NCBI RefSeq assembly: GCF_947502895.1
Contig: NZ_CANNBM010000002.1
Coordinates: 248,001 to 312,000 of the forward strand
DNA: 64,000 nt
Reading direction: 5' to 3'
Source: an uncultured Sulfitobacter sp.
Lineage (GTDB): Bacteria; Pseudomonadota; Alphaproteobacteria; Rhodobacterales; Rhodobacteraceae
Under the pieces are notes generated by a model that worked only from the letters and a program-made list of their open reading frames with translations, made no database searches and was not told the DNA's origin. The position numbers and the translations under genes were made by a program. Of the stretch, positions 41,714-50,551 are shown one piece after another; position 1 is the first letter of the stretch, and each line of letters opens with the position of its first letter.

Positions 41714-43269
41714 GCGAAGAGACAATGAACGGCGCAGAGAGCCTTGTGCATACCCTGCTGGCCAACGGGATCGAGGTCTGTTTCACCAACCCCGGCACCT
41801 CCGAGATGCATTTTGTTGCGGCGCTCGATCACATCGCGGGGATGCGCTCGGTTCTGGTGCTGCACGAGAATGTGGCAACAGGCGCGGCGGACGGATATTA
41901 CCGCATGGCGGGCACACCAGCCTCGACGCTGCTGCATCTCGGACCTGGTCTGGCGAACGGCCTGTCAAATCTGCACAACGCCAAAAAAGGCGGATCGGGC
42001 GTGGTCAATATCATTGGCGAACATGCCTCGACCCACATCGCGCTGGACGCGCCGCTGACATCGGACATCGAAGGGATCGCGCGGCCTGTTTCGCATTGGA
42101 TCAAAACATCGCCCAGCGCCGAGACTGTCGGGCGCGATGCGGCGCAAGCCGTGCAAGCTGCAATGGTCGCCCCCGGTCAGATCGCCTCGCTGATCCTGCC
42201 GTCAGATACGGCATGGAACACAGGCGGAGTGGCGCAAGAGGCCGCAGAAATGCCCGCCGCCGCGCCTTATGACGCAGACCTGCTAGACGCTGCTGCCACA
42301 GCACTTGACGGGCCGGAAACACTGCTGCTGCTGGGCGGTGCGGCGCTGAGCGAGGCAAATCTTGAAATCGCAGGGCGGATCGCGGCCAAAACGGGCTGCA
42401 AGTTGCTGTCGGAATGGTCAAATGCGCGGTTAGAGCGCGGTGCGGGCCGTGTTTTTGTGGGCCGCGTCCCCTACCCTATTGATATTGCCCTCAAAGTGCT
42501 GGAACCATTTAGGCGGATTGTATTGGTAGGCGCGCGTGCGCCTATCGGCTTTTTCGCCTACCCCCACAAACCCGCGATTTTGACGCGTGAAGGCGCGGAG
42601 ATTATGCCGCTTGCCACGGCGGCAGCCGATCTTTCGGCAACTCTGGCGGCACTGTGCGATGCAACAGGCGCGGCGAGCACACCCCCTGCGCATCTTGCGC
42701 AGCCTGATCTGCCAGAGCAGCCCAGCGGCCCCATTGATCTGGACAATCTGGCGGCTGTTATCGCACGCGCCATCCCCGAAGACGGCATTGTTGTTGATGA
42801 ATCCGTAACCACAGGACGCGCCTTCTCGCCCGCCACCAAAGGCGCGAAACGGCATACATGGCTGAACAACTGTGGCGGCTCGATCGGGTATGCTATGCCA
42901 GCAGCGATTGGTGCGGCGATTGCCTGCCCCGATCGCAAGGTGATGTGCCTGACGGGCGACGGATCAGCTATGTACACAAACCAGGCCCTCTGGACTATGG
43001 CGCGAGAGAACCTCGACGTGACAGTGCTGGTTTTTGCCAACCAGAGCTATAAAATCCTGCGGGGCGAGCTTACGAATGTTGGTGTGGGCAACCCTGGACC
43101 GCGCGCTATTGATATGCTGTCGCTGGACCGCCCGACGTTGGATTGGGTGCAGATGGCACGCTCAATGGGCGTTCAGGCTCAACAAGTCCGCGACTGCAGC
43201 GCGCTAGAGGCTGCGCTGGACGAAGGACTAACCGGCAGCGGGCCCCGCCTGATCGAGATCATGCTTTGA
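41710..43269 (+). CDS. Thiamine-diphosphate enzyme (acetolactate synthase/benzoylformate decarboxylase-like)
   Basis: Enzyme of 519 residues of the decarboxylase/carboligase superfamily. The catalytic glutamate is in VLHENVATGAADGYYR near residue 56. The ThDP-Mg motif GDGSAMYTNQALWTMARENLDVTVLVFAN lies near 425. The GTG at 41710 overlaps the previous stop (GTGA) and has GGAG upstream; ATG 41725 is also possible. Resemblance is to the catalytic subunit-like IlvX/MdlC proteins and not to a biosynthetic IlvB (no regulatory partner follows). It probably cleaves a 2-oxo acid or 2-hydroxyacyl-CoA formed from the TRAP substrate. Confidence 0.85.
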   Translation: MSEETMNGAESLVHTLLANGIEVCFTNPGTSEMHFVAALDHIAGMRSVLVLHENVATGAADGYYRMAGTPASTLLHLGPGLANGLSNLHNAKKGGSGVVNIIGEHASTHIALDAPLTSDIEGIARPVSHWIKTSPSAETVGRDAAQAVQAAMVAPGQIASLILPSDTAWNTGGVAQEAAEMPAAAPYDADLLDAAATALDGPETLLLLGGAALSEANLEIAGRIAAKTGCKLLSEWSNARLERGAGRVFVGRVPYPIDIALKVLEPFRRIVLVGARAPIGFFAYPHKPAILTREGAEIMPLATAAADLSATLAALCDATGAASTPPAHLAQPDLPEQPSGPIDLDNLAAVIARAIPEDGIVVDESVTTGRAFSPATKGAKRHTWLNNCGGSIGYAMPAAIGAAIACPDRKVMCLTGDGSAMYTNQALWTMARENLDVTVLVFANQSYKILRGELTNVGVGNPGPRAIDMLSLDRPTLDWVQMARSMGVQAQQVRDCSALEAALDEGLTGSGPRLIEIML

Positions 43270-43277
43270 GAAAAGGC

Positions 43278-43321
43278 TTGCCGCTGACGCGCCCACTTGT
43301 TGCCGCTGACGCGCCCACTTG
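43278..43321. repeat. Perfect tandem duplication of a 22-bp unit
   Basis: Bases 43278-43299 and 43300-43321 are identical (unit begins TTGCCGCTGACG and ends CCCACTTG). The repeat lies 9 bases past the ThDP enzyme stop and next to the lipA remnant, and looks like a replication-slippage or repair scar. Confidence 0.9.
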
Positions 43322-43369
43322 GCGCGGTATAGCTTCGATATCCTGTCCGGCGTTCTGTAGGGCGAGGTT

Positions 43370-44090
43370 CGGGTCCGCGAAGTCATCGCCAGCGTGTAAG
43401 CTAGAGCGGGTCGGTGATGTGAACCCTTTGTCATCTGGCCGTGTTTCGTATGATTTGAACGCGTCAGGTATCACAAGACGCGCAACAAAGTTCTGACCAG
43501 CGTTGGATGCAGGTACTGACCGATGATCGGAAAAGCAATCTCAGCCACCCGCATCACCACCATGACCTGCATAGCAGCAGGTCTATCACTTCGCAGCCCG
43601 ACCCTGTTGCCCAAACCTGCTGAATATCGATGCGTCCAGTTCCTTGGCACTCTGTAAGGGACGCGGCGCATGGAGCTAGCGCACGAGGGCGGATTTTGTC
43701 CTAAAGGCGCAAACAGAGACTGAAGGTGATGGTTGAAAGCATCGGGCCGTTGAGCAACGATGGTCTCCAATGCAAAAGCGCAATTTGGCACATCGGGCGT
43801 AAAGATCTCAATCGTGGCGTCAGGCCAATGTAATCTACAGCGCGCATGGTTCGCGTAAAACTGCCCTCTCCATTTGATCAACACAAGTGATCACAACATT
43901 GTTCAACCCGAACTTTTTACGGCATAGGAAACACGCCCTGCTGGTCGGGTCGGCCTGTGGCGATGGTGCAGAACATGCACCCATAGGTACAACGCTCCCC
44001 CATGATCGTCGTCATGGCAATTCCTCGGGACCAACAGTCGCCCGCATCGAAGCACCGCACATCTTCGCAACCAGTAACAAGGCCAGTGTT
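43370..44090 (-). pseudogene. lipA: Decayed lipoyl synthase (lipA) copy
   Basis: Pieces of LipA are recognisable in order on the minus strand but in different frames. The first (about 44090-43935) has the auxiliary cluster motif CEDVRCFDAGDC, CWSRG and the radical-SAM motif CTYGCMFC. The second (about 43860-43700) has ATIEIFTPD and RPDAFNHHLQ. The third (about 43600-43485) has QVMVVMRVAEIAF and IGQYLHPT. The last (about 43470-43370) has TRSSLHAGDDFA. At least three frame changes, a deletion of roughly 25 codons after the radical-SAM motif, and loss of the N-terminus show it is not functional as one protein. A functional lipA presumably exists elsewhere. Confidence 0.8.
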
Positions 44091-44099
44091 GCAGAGGCC

Positions 44100-44559
44100 G
44101 ACATGATGGTCGCTGCGCTTGTGATCCCCAGCAAGGGTCATCCCGTGTCCATCCACCGTTCGCGTGACCGCGGGTTTTGCGATTTGTGTACGCACGGTCG
44201 CTATGTGACTTCAGCAGGCCTTCGATACAGAGGTTTATAAGCGCACCACTCGGCAGCGGTTACAGAATTTCAAACCACTGCATGCGATTGCTCTTGCCCA
44301 GCTGAACCCAAGCGCAGTTCCGGACCCGGCCTCGTTCCAGATTCATCTGGAGGAACCCTGTCGCAAATGACTGATGTATCACTATTTTCTCATTCTCTCA
44401 AACTTAGAGCTGCGAGAGAGCTATCTCTATGATTCATAGTTACAAAGCTGGCTATTTATTTTACCACTTACCCGCATTAGGTTGGATTATCTAAAGAACC
44501 CAACGTGAATAACGAGATCAATTGTCGCGCAGTTCGCCCGCCTGAAGGATAAACCGTCC
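44100..44559. other. Non-coding or decayed segment before GntR gene
   Basis: No intact gene is seen. A plus-strand stretch at about 44215-44370 reads like a fragment of a coding sequence (TRQRLQNFKPLHAIALAQ) but I cannot name it. The last 150 bases are AT-rich and probably hold the promoter of the GntR gene. Confidence 0.5.
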
Positions 44560-45327
44560 ATGACAACATCTGTTTTCAACCCTATCGGTCACACATCGGT
44601 CGTCGATTCAATTGTGGCGCAGGTTGAGCGGTTGATCCTTGAGGGGATATTGCGCGATGGGGCCCGCCTGCCCTCTGAGCGGCAACTCGCAGAGCAGATG
44701 AACGTATCGCGCCCCAAAGTGCGCGAAGCGCTCAAGCATCTGGAGGACAGCGATCTGATCATTGTACGTCATGGCGAGGGTACTTTCGTAGCTCCCCTTA
44801 TCGGCTCCGCCATGTCGCCCGCCCTTATCGCTCTTTATGCGCGGCACAAGGATGCGTTTCTGGATTACCTGGAGTTCCGTTCAGAGCAAGAAGCCTTTGC
44901 AGCACGCCTTGCAGCTGAGCGGGCAACACCAGCCGACAAAGAGATACTGCAGCGGATTATGGATGATCTCGACAACGCGCATGAGAGCGGCAATGCAGAT
45001 GCATCCCGTGAGGCTGATATCAGGTTCCATTCCGCCATCATTGACGCAAGCCATAACTCGCTTTTGGTGCACACGATGGCGTCGATTTACGCGCTCACCC
45101 AGCAGAACCTGTTCTATAACCGCTCGTTTCTAGGCTCGCTCGATCATTCCGGTGAGAAGCTGATGGCGCAACACCGCGAAATCTATGAGGCTATCCTGCG
45201 CGGTGATGCAGATCATGCGACCCGAGCTGCGCAAGATCATATCGACTTTGTGCGCAGATCGTATCTGGAAGATCAGACACGCACCCAGCGCGATCAGATT
45301 TCCAACCGCAGGCTGGCGTTGATGTAA
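44560..45327 (+). CDS. GntR/FadR-family regulator with FCD domain
   Basis: Transcription factor of 255 residues. The winged helix is at residues 12-80 (LPSERQLAEQMNVSRPKVREAL). The C-terminal FCD domain has the usual ligand/metal features: EFRSEQEAFAARLAAE, DIRFHSAII near residue 150 and HREIYEAILRGD near 205. It lies downstream of the TRAP/acyl-CoA/ThDP operon on the same strand and may regulate it; the lipA remnant separates them. The effector is unknown. Confidence 0.88.
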   Translation: MTTSVFNPIGHTSVVDSIVAQVERLILEGILRDGARLPSERQLAEQMNVSRPKVREALKHLEDSDLIIVRHGEGTFVAPLIGSAMSPALIALYARHKDAFLDYLEFRSEQEAFAARLAAERATPADKEILQRIMDDLDNAHESGNADASREADIRFHSAIIDASHNSLLVHTMASIYALTQQNLFYNRSFLGSLDHSGEKLMAQHREIYEAILRGDADHATRAAQDHIDFVRRSYLEDQTRTQRDQISNRRLALM

Positions 45328-45453
45328 ACGCACCATAAATGACGCAGGGACCAAGGCAAGGCCGGACACTAGACGGCGCGTTCTGGGACAGTGCATGCGA
45401 CCGCTCGTCTGCGATCAAACGAGTGGTTTGGGGTACGCAAGAAAGGCGATAAT

Positions 45454-46503
45454 TTAGTCGACATTCGTGCAAGCTTGCAGTGCTTTCACCAAAAAACTTG
45501 AGACTTCTTCCGCAAAGTCTTTTTGAAACGCGTCACGATCAAAGGCGGCGACATCTTGGGTCAGTTCTGATGGCAAGACCCATTTTAACCGCCAAGGGAA
45601 TGGTGCAAGGAATGAATAGTGTTGCGCGCCTTTCACAACAATCTCCGCCGTGATCTCGACACCCTGTCGCAGGTTTAGCTGTGCGACGACCCGACTTGCG
45701 TGCGCCTGTGCGGATAGAACGTTTTCAAATTCAGGGCGCCATAGCTGAAGCTGGCGCGCAGGAATAGCGGCAAGTGCCGCGTCAGCGAACGGGATGGCAA
45801 CGGGGTCGATTATGGATGCAGCACACAGGCGGCTGTCAGCCAGCCCTGTGAGAGGCGTGGGAAATTCCCGTTCAATGTGGGGGCGCAGCGACCCTTCTTG
45901 AGAACCGGCAATGGTGCAAAACGGATCGGTGTTCGGCACATCACAATGCGCGGCAATCCGCATCATATCAGGTTGCGCCCCCAAAGCGGCCAACACAGTA
46001 TATCCCCCAAGAGAAAAGCCAAACGCGCCGATGCGCAGCGCATCTACCCTTGTGCTCCAGAGATCATGCGACACAAGCGCATCGATCACTGCAGTGAGTT
46101 GCCGCGGACGGCCCTCCATAACGATCCTGCGGCCAACACCGCTGTTGTCTTTAAAGTTGTCGCGCGGATGCAGTGGCGCGGCGGCAATGATACCCTGTTG
46201 CGCCAGTGCAATGGCAACGTTGCGGTGGCCAAGGTCGGACCCTTCGGTGCCGTGCGACAGGACGACAAGAGGGTGCAAACCCACTTGAGGTTCAGCGTCG
46301 CGCGCAGCCTCGAATGTGTATGGCCCCAACTTCACCCTGCTTGCAGGCTCACGTGCTGGATACCAGACAGAAACCTGCATTTCGCCCCCCATCGGATCTG
46401 GCACTGTCAGACGGGTAAAGCCGACTTCGCCTGCACGCGTCGGTGCCATCCAGAGAAGATTTGCAAGCACCGCAAACGCTACGGCTATAATGGTGGTTTT
46501 CAT
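45454..46503 (-). CDS. Exported alpha/beta-hydrolase (dienelactone-hydrolase-like)
   Basis: Protein of 349 residues with signal peptide (MKTTIIAVAFAVLANLL to about residue 25, TRA-G). The nucleophile elbow is GFSLGG near residue 165, preceded by VVLSHGTEGSDLGHR, which forms the oxyanion region. A histidine in GAQHYSFL near 300 can complete the triad. ATG 46503 has GGGAG upstream; the 23-residue extension is rejected as it spoils the signal peptide. It is divergent from a membrane-bound AraC-type regulator. Confidence 0.85.
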   Translation of the reverse strand: MKTTIIAVAFAVLANLLWMAPTRAGEVGFTRLTVPDPMGGEMQVSVWYPAREPASRVKLGPYTFEAARDAEPQVGLHPLVVLSHGTEGSDLGHRNVAIALAQQGIIAAAPLHPRDNFKDNSGVGRRIVMEGRPRQLTAVIDALVSHDLWSTRVDALRIGAFGFSLGGYTVLAALGAQPDMMRIAAHCDVPNTDPFCTIAGSQEGSLRPHIEREFPTPLTGLADSRLCAASIIDPVAIPFADAALAAIPARQLQLWRPEFENVLSAQAHASRVVAQLNLRQGVEITAEIVVKGAQHYSFLAPFPWRLKWVLPSELTQDVAAFDRDAFQKDFAEEVSSFLVKALQACTNVD

Positions 46504-46591
46504 GACGAACTCCCAAAGAAATGATGTCTCCCGAGATGACCCAGTTTGGGCAAACCAAGCGACCTCGATCATGATCTAGTCAGTCCAGAAC

Positions 46592-47650
46592 ATGATAAAG
46601 TACGCGAAATGGTCTAGACCTTGGATGAACAGCACCGTGAAAGCCGCCATGTTAATGATCCCTATCACATTTCTACCAGCAACCGTTTTGGGCGTAAGCG
46701 CAGCGTGGTGCGCAACGCGGCTGTCCCAACGGGTTCGTGCCGGTTGGCTGATCGCATTCCAGTGCAGCCTTGCGCTGCAGCTTTACCTTTTGGGTATACG
46801 CTATGGCTACGGTGTCGAAGCGGTACTGAGCATCCAGCATTTGTCCGGCGTCTTGATACCCCCGCTGGCCTATTTGGCTTTTACCAATCCGTCGTGGTCA
46901 TCGCGTGTCTGGGCACACAGCCTGAGCGTTTTGGTGATGGTGCTTGTTGTCATCTTTGCTCCCTATTTGGCCGATGCCCTGCTTGGAGGCGTCACTTTGG
47001 GTTATGCTGCCGCTCTTGCGATCGTTCTTTGGCGGGAGGGAGACGATCTGTTTGCATGGGCACCGCTACAATACACGTCAGCGCTGCGGCTGGGGCTGTA
47101 TGGCTCCGCCGCGATCCTCGTGCTTTCTGGCGCTACCGATGCAGTCATCATGGCAGATTTTTGGGTCACTGGTGGCAACCGTACAGGAGCAATTGCGGCG
47201 ATGGCCTCATTCGCAGGGGTGGCACTGCTGGCCATAGGCCTTGTTGTGCTCATGCGCTTTGATTTCACCAAAACACCCGTCGAAAGCACAGATGCGGATG
47301 CCGCATTGGTCCAAAGCCTCAGGGATGAGATCACCCGGAAGGAGCTGTACCGCGATCCCGATTTGACACTGACACGCCTGTCAAAACGCTTGGCCCATTC
47401 CGCGCGGGATATTTCACAAGCGGTCAACAGAACAACTGGGCTGAATATGTCGCAGTTCATCAACAACATGCGCATACAAGCAGCCTGCGACATGCTCGCC
47501 AAGACGGATGTGTCGATCACAACTGCAATGCTGGACGCGGGGTTTTATACAAAATCGAATTTCAACAGAGAGTTTCGCCGTGTGATGGGAGAAACACCAA
47601 CGCAATGGCGCAAATCACGAGGAACCGATAAGCGTCAAGGTCGTTCATAA
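46592..47650 (+). CDS. Membrane-anchored AraC-family regulator
   Basis: Protein of up to 352 residues. The first two thirds hold about seven hydrophobic segments (from LMIPITFLPATVLG to VALLAIGLVVLMRF). The last 110 residues are an AraC DNA-binding domain: DLTLTRLSKRLAHSARDISQAVNR and ITTAMLDAGFYTKSNFNREFRRVMGETP. A direct link between a membrane sensor and DNA is implied. The start is not certain (ATG 46592, 46625 or 46649; none has a strong Shine-Dalgarno). It is likely to control the divergent hydrolase gene. Confidence 0.82.
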   Translation: MIKYAKWSRPWMNSTVKAAMLMIPITFLPATVLGVSAAWCATRLSQRVRAGWLIAFQCSLALQLYLLGIRYGYGVEAVLSIQHLSGVLIPPLAYLAFTNPSWSSRVWAHSLSVLVMVLVVIFAPYLADALLGGVTLGYAAALAIVLWREGDDLFAWAPLQYTSALRLGLYGSAAILVLSGATDAVIMADFWVTGGNRTGAIAAMASFAGVALLAIGLVVLMRFDFTKTPVESTDADAALVQSLRDEITRKELYRDPDLTLTRLSKRLAHSARDISQAVNRTTGLNMSQFINNMRIQAACDMLAKTDVSITTAMLDAGFYTKSNFNREFRRVMGETPTQWRKSRGTDKRQGRS

Positions 47651-47748
47651 ATCACCCACCACTATCTTCGGCTTGGCGCATCGTTGGACAAGGCCCAAGT
47701 TCTATGAGTTTATCGCCCCTGACGCATAATGCATTACGGGAGGATGAT

Positions 47749-48519
47749 ATGGCTACGTTGAGCGGAAAAGTTGCTTGGGTTACGGGTGCTGGTGGTGGCA
47801 TTGGCGAAGCTTCTGCCAAAGCGTTGGCAAGCAGTGGTGCGCATGTTGTTTTGTCAGGCCGCAGGCTGGAAGAGTTAGAGCGTGTTGCAGCCGAGATTGC
47901 ATCTGCCGGCGGCACAGCCGAAGCAGCACAGCTGGATGTTGCAGATGCACCAGCCACACAAGTGATAGCCGACGATCTGGTTGCGCGCTTTGGCGGCATT
48001 GATGTCTTTGTTGCAAATGCTGGGATCAATGTTCCCAACCGTGCAGTTTCGGAAATTACACCGACGGACTTTGCCAAGGTGGTCGATATAAATTTGAACG
48101 GGGTGATGAATGGTGTTCTGGCGGTGCTGCCGCAGATGCGTACAAAGGGTGAAGGTACGTTGATTTTGACCTCGTCTTGGGCGGGGCGGCATCCATCACG
48201 CCTGACAGGTCCAGCATATAGCGCCTCAAAGCACGCGGTTGTGGCACTCAGTCATTCGATCAATCAAGACGAAGGGGTTAACGGCATAAGATGCACAGCC
48301 TTGATGCCCGGAGAAGTCGCTACCCCCATCATGCAATCGCGGCCAAAGCCACCTTCCCCCGAGGACCTTGCGAGAATGCTACAAGCCGAAGATTTGGGTG
48401 CAATGGTGCGCTATATTGCCGAGGCCCCGCCACATGTTTGCATAAACGAAGTCTTGATAAGCCCGACTTGGAACCGGAGCTTTGTAGGTGTCGCAGAGCT
48501 GGGCGGGATCAAACTCTGA
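47749..48519 (+). CDS. Short-chain dehydrogenase/reductase
   Basis: NAD(P)-dependent oxidoreductase of 256 residues. The cofactor motif TGAGGGIG is at residues 12-19, NAGI near 90, and the catalytic Ser-Tyr-Lys in LTSSWAGRHPSRLTGPAYSASKHA is visible by its S, Y and K. GGGAGG precedes ATG 47749. It stands alone between the AraC gene and a stretch without genes. The substrate is unknown. Confidence 0.88.
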   Translation: MATLSGKVAWVTGAGGGIGEASAKALASSGAHVVLSGRRLEELERVAAEIASAGGTAEAAQLDVADAPATQVIADDLVARFGGIDVFVANAGINVPNRAVSEITPTDFAKVVDINLNGVMNGVLAVLPQMRTKGEGTLILTSSWAGRHPSRLTGPAYSASKHAVVALSHSINQDEGVNGIRCTALMPGEVATPIMQSRPKPPSPEDLARMLQAEDLGAMVRYIAEAPPHVCINEVLISPTWNRSFVGVAELGGIKL

Positions 48520-49192
48520 CGTGTTTTGATACGGGCTAAGACACCTTTTATCGATGGATGCATGTGTGATGCAATGACACGCAGATCATGGCGCTGTTGA
48601 AGCAATCGGAAGGCGGTGCGCCAGTTTCTGCACTGTGCATATAGAACGATCCACTGAAAGACCTGCTTGGAAAGAGTTCGCGGCAGCCCTGTTCTGAGCG
48701 GCAAGAACCAAGAGATTACCGATTGATCAGAGCATCTATCAGCATACAAGCGCGCCTGGGTGCTTTGGGCTGTACTATCAGTAGGCCATACTGGCTGGCA
48801 AAGCTCCGCGCCCGCGTCAGAGCGCATATGAAGCGATCCTTCATTTTTCTAGGCATCTTCTGGCGCTACACAGGCGGGGGCCGCTGCCACAAGAATAGCC
48901 TAGAATGGTAGCAAAAGAGAAGGCACGCGTCCCGTGCGACACGCAAAACCGCATGTGCCACACGCATGTAAGTGACTGAATTCACGGCTGGAACGTAAAC
49001 CAGCCCGTATCGCGACTGTCGCCAAGGCCGCCTACCCGTCGAAGAGCCCTAACGCCATCGCCCCCCAAGCGGTAAGGAACTGCGCCAACAGAATTATCAA
49101 AGCCCGCGGTCGCACTTACACAATCAGGCCCGACACGTGACTGCTTTTGAAAACTGCATGGATGACTGGCGCAGTTTGTATTTCATATCAGT
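48520..49192. other. Gene-poor stretch, no supported gene
   Basis: About 670 bases with only short, unsupported frames on either strand, none with a Shine-Dalgarno and recognisable motif. Together with the truncated genes to its right it looks like decayed accessory DNA. I see no terminal inverted repeats that would define an insertion sequence. Confidence 0.5.
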
Positions 49193-49987
49193 TCACCGAA
49201 GCTGCGGCTTTGTCCGTCTAAGCTGAAGAATGAGAATAGGCGCCATCAAGCAAAGGCCTATTGCCATAGTCAGCAACCCTGGCGCAATGAATAGGAATGA
49301 CACAATCGCAACCCACCAGCGTTCCCACGTTTTGAGTGGCGCCATCAGGTATCCTGAAAAGGCGATACCAAGGCTCGCGATCCCCAGCATTGCACCCGCC
49401 AGAGTGATCGTAAACGCCATCCACGTGAAGCCGTTTGCTACCAAAAGCAGCGCAGGGGAGTAGACGAACACAAACGGCACAAGCGCCTTAGCGATGCCCA
49501 GACGGAAGGCCGTGTTCCCTGTCTCGAACGGATTAGACCCCGCAATCCCTGCCGCTGCATAAGCTGCCAGCGCCACAGGCGGCGTGATGTCCGCCAGCAC
49601 CCCGTAATAGAAAACAAAGAAGTGTGCGACGATAGGCTCGACCTGAAGCTGCGCCAAGGCCGGTGCTGCAACTGCAACAAGTATGATGTAGGTGGCAGTC
49701 GTCGGAATACCCGCCCCCATGATAATGCACGACACCGCGATGAGGATGAGCGAGACAAACAAGGCCCATTGCGTAACCGTGAAATAGCTCAGCACAGGCA
49801 GGGTGCTTAGGAACGTCCCCACATCAGTCGCCGTTTGCACCACGACATAGCCAAGGCGAAAGCCCACACCCGTCAGCGTCACAACACCAACCACAATCCC
49901 GACCGTAGCCGCAGCCGCACCAACGGCAAGCGTGTTACGTGCGCCCACGGCAAGGCTCTCCCACAGGTTTGCAAACAATGGCGTAAA
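49193..49987 (-). pseudogene. 5'-truncated TAXI-type TRAP permease
   Basis: About 265 residues match the C-terminal 40% of a fused TRAP permease: FANLWESLAVGARNTL, the motif FFVFYYGVLADITPPVALAAYAAAGIAGSNP and the final hydrophobic segments. The intact relative at 38145-40139 has 664 residues. The frame begins abruptly at the junction near 49990, with no start codon suited to a permease and no binding-protein gene. The remainder was lost together with the 5' part of a divergent LysR gene. Confidence 0.8.
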
Positions 49988-49994
49988 CACCCGC

Positions 49995-50249
49995 AACAGC
50001 GTCAGCGTAGACAGTCTGCATGCAATGGTCGGTCTGGCAGTAGCGGGCCGAGGGGTCTGCATCACACCCAGAAGTTACCTCATCCGTCTCATTGAAAGTG
50101 GGCGGGTGGTCGAGATACCGACAGAGCCTCCTCTTCCGGCAATGCAATACTGCGTGGTTCACTATCCCTCACCGCATGCAGCATTGTTTACGCAAATAGC
50201 GCACGACATCCATTCGGTTGCCGACTTCGGAACACCGTATTTCGTTTAG
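49995..50249 (+). pseudogene. 5'-truncated LysR-family regulator (C-terminal fragment)
   Basis: About 84 residues match the end of the LysR substrate-binding domain: NSVSVDSLHAMVGLAVAGRG, CITPRSYL and VVEIPTEPPLPAMQYCVVHYP. The DNA-binding domain and the first effector lobe are missing. The fragment starts within 8 bases of where the divergent TRAP permease remnant starts, so one deletion removed the 5' ends of both genes and the promoter region between them. Confidence 0.75.
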
Positions 50250-50551
50250 GGTGGCCAGACGGTGCGAAAGGCTGACACGCTGGCGTGAACTGCTTCGTGA
50301 AAAAGCTGTAGAGCTGTTCGGGCGAGGTGTCGGAGTTAACTGAAGGGAACTTTTTGGCGAAGTACGCACCTCGTCCCAAATGCCAGACGTTGAAAGCGCC
50401 ACTCCAGCGGTGACGGTGCAGTCCATCACAAAATGCTGGGCAGTATCTGATCTTTTGTTTGAGCCCGCTTTGACCGATACAACCCATTGTGGGAATGTCT
50501 GCAGTGCGCAAAGTTGAGAAAAATGCGGCGACCAAAATGGGAGAATGATCG
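50250..50551. other. Gene-poor stretch between LysR remnant and SDR gene
   Basis: No intact gene. A plus-strand piece at 50250-50340 reads LTRWRELLREKAVELFG before a stop, reminiscent of the end of an IS3-type OrfA, but too short to claim. Confidence 0.4.

Noticed and set aside
43278..43321. CRISPR array
   Set aside because: There are only two directly adjacent copies with no spacer. No cas genes were seen.
43370..44090. lipA as a gene using recoding or frameshifting
   Set aside because: At least three frame changes plus a missing segment and missing N-terminus are too many for programmed recoding.
48411..48827. 138-codon minus-strand frame over the SDR gene end
   Set aside because: Antisense to a well supported SDR gene in part and without a recognisable motif; a transposase origin was considered but not supported.
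50250..50340. IS3 OrfA remnant
   Set aside because: Only about 17 residues resemble the family; too short to call.
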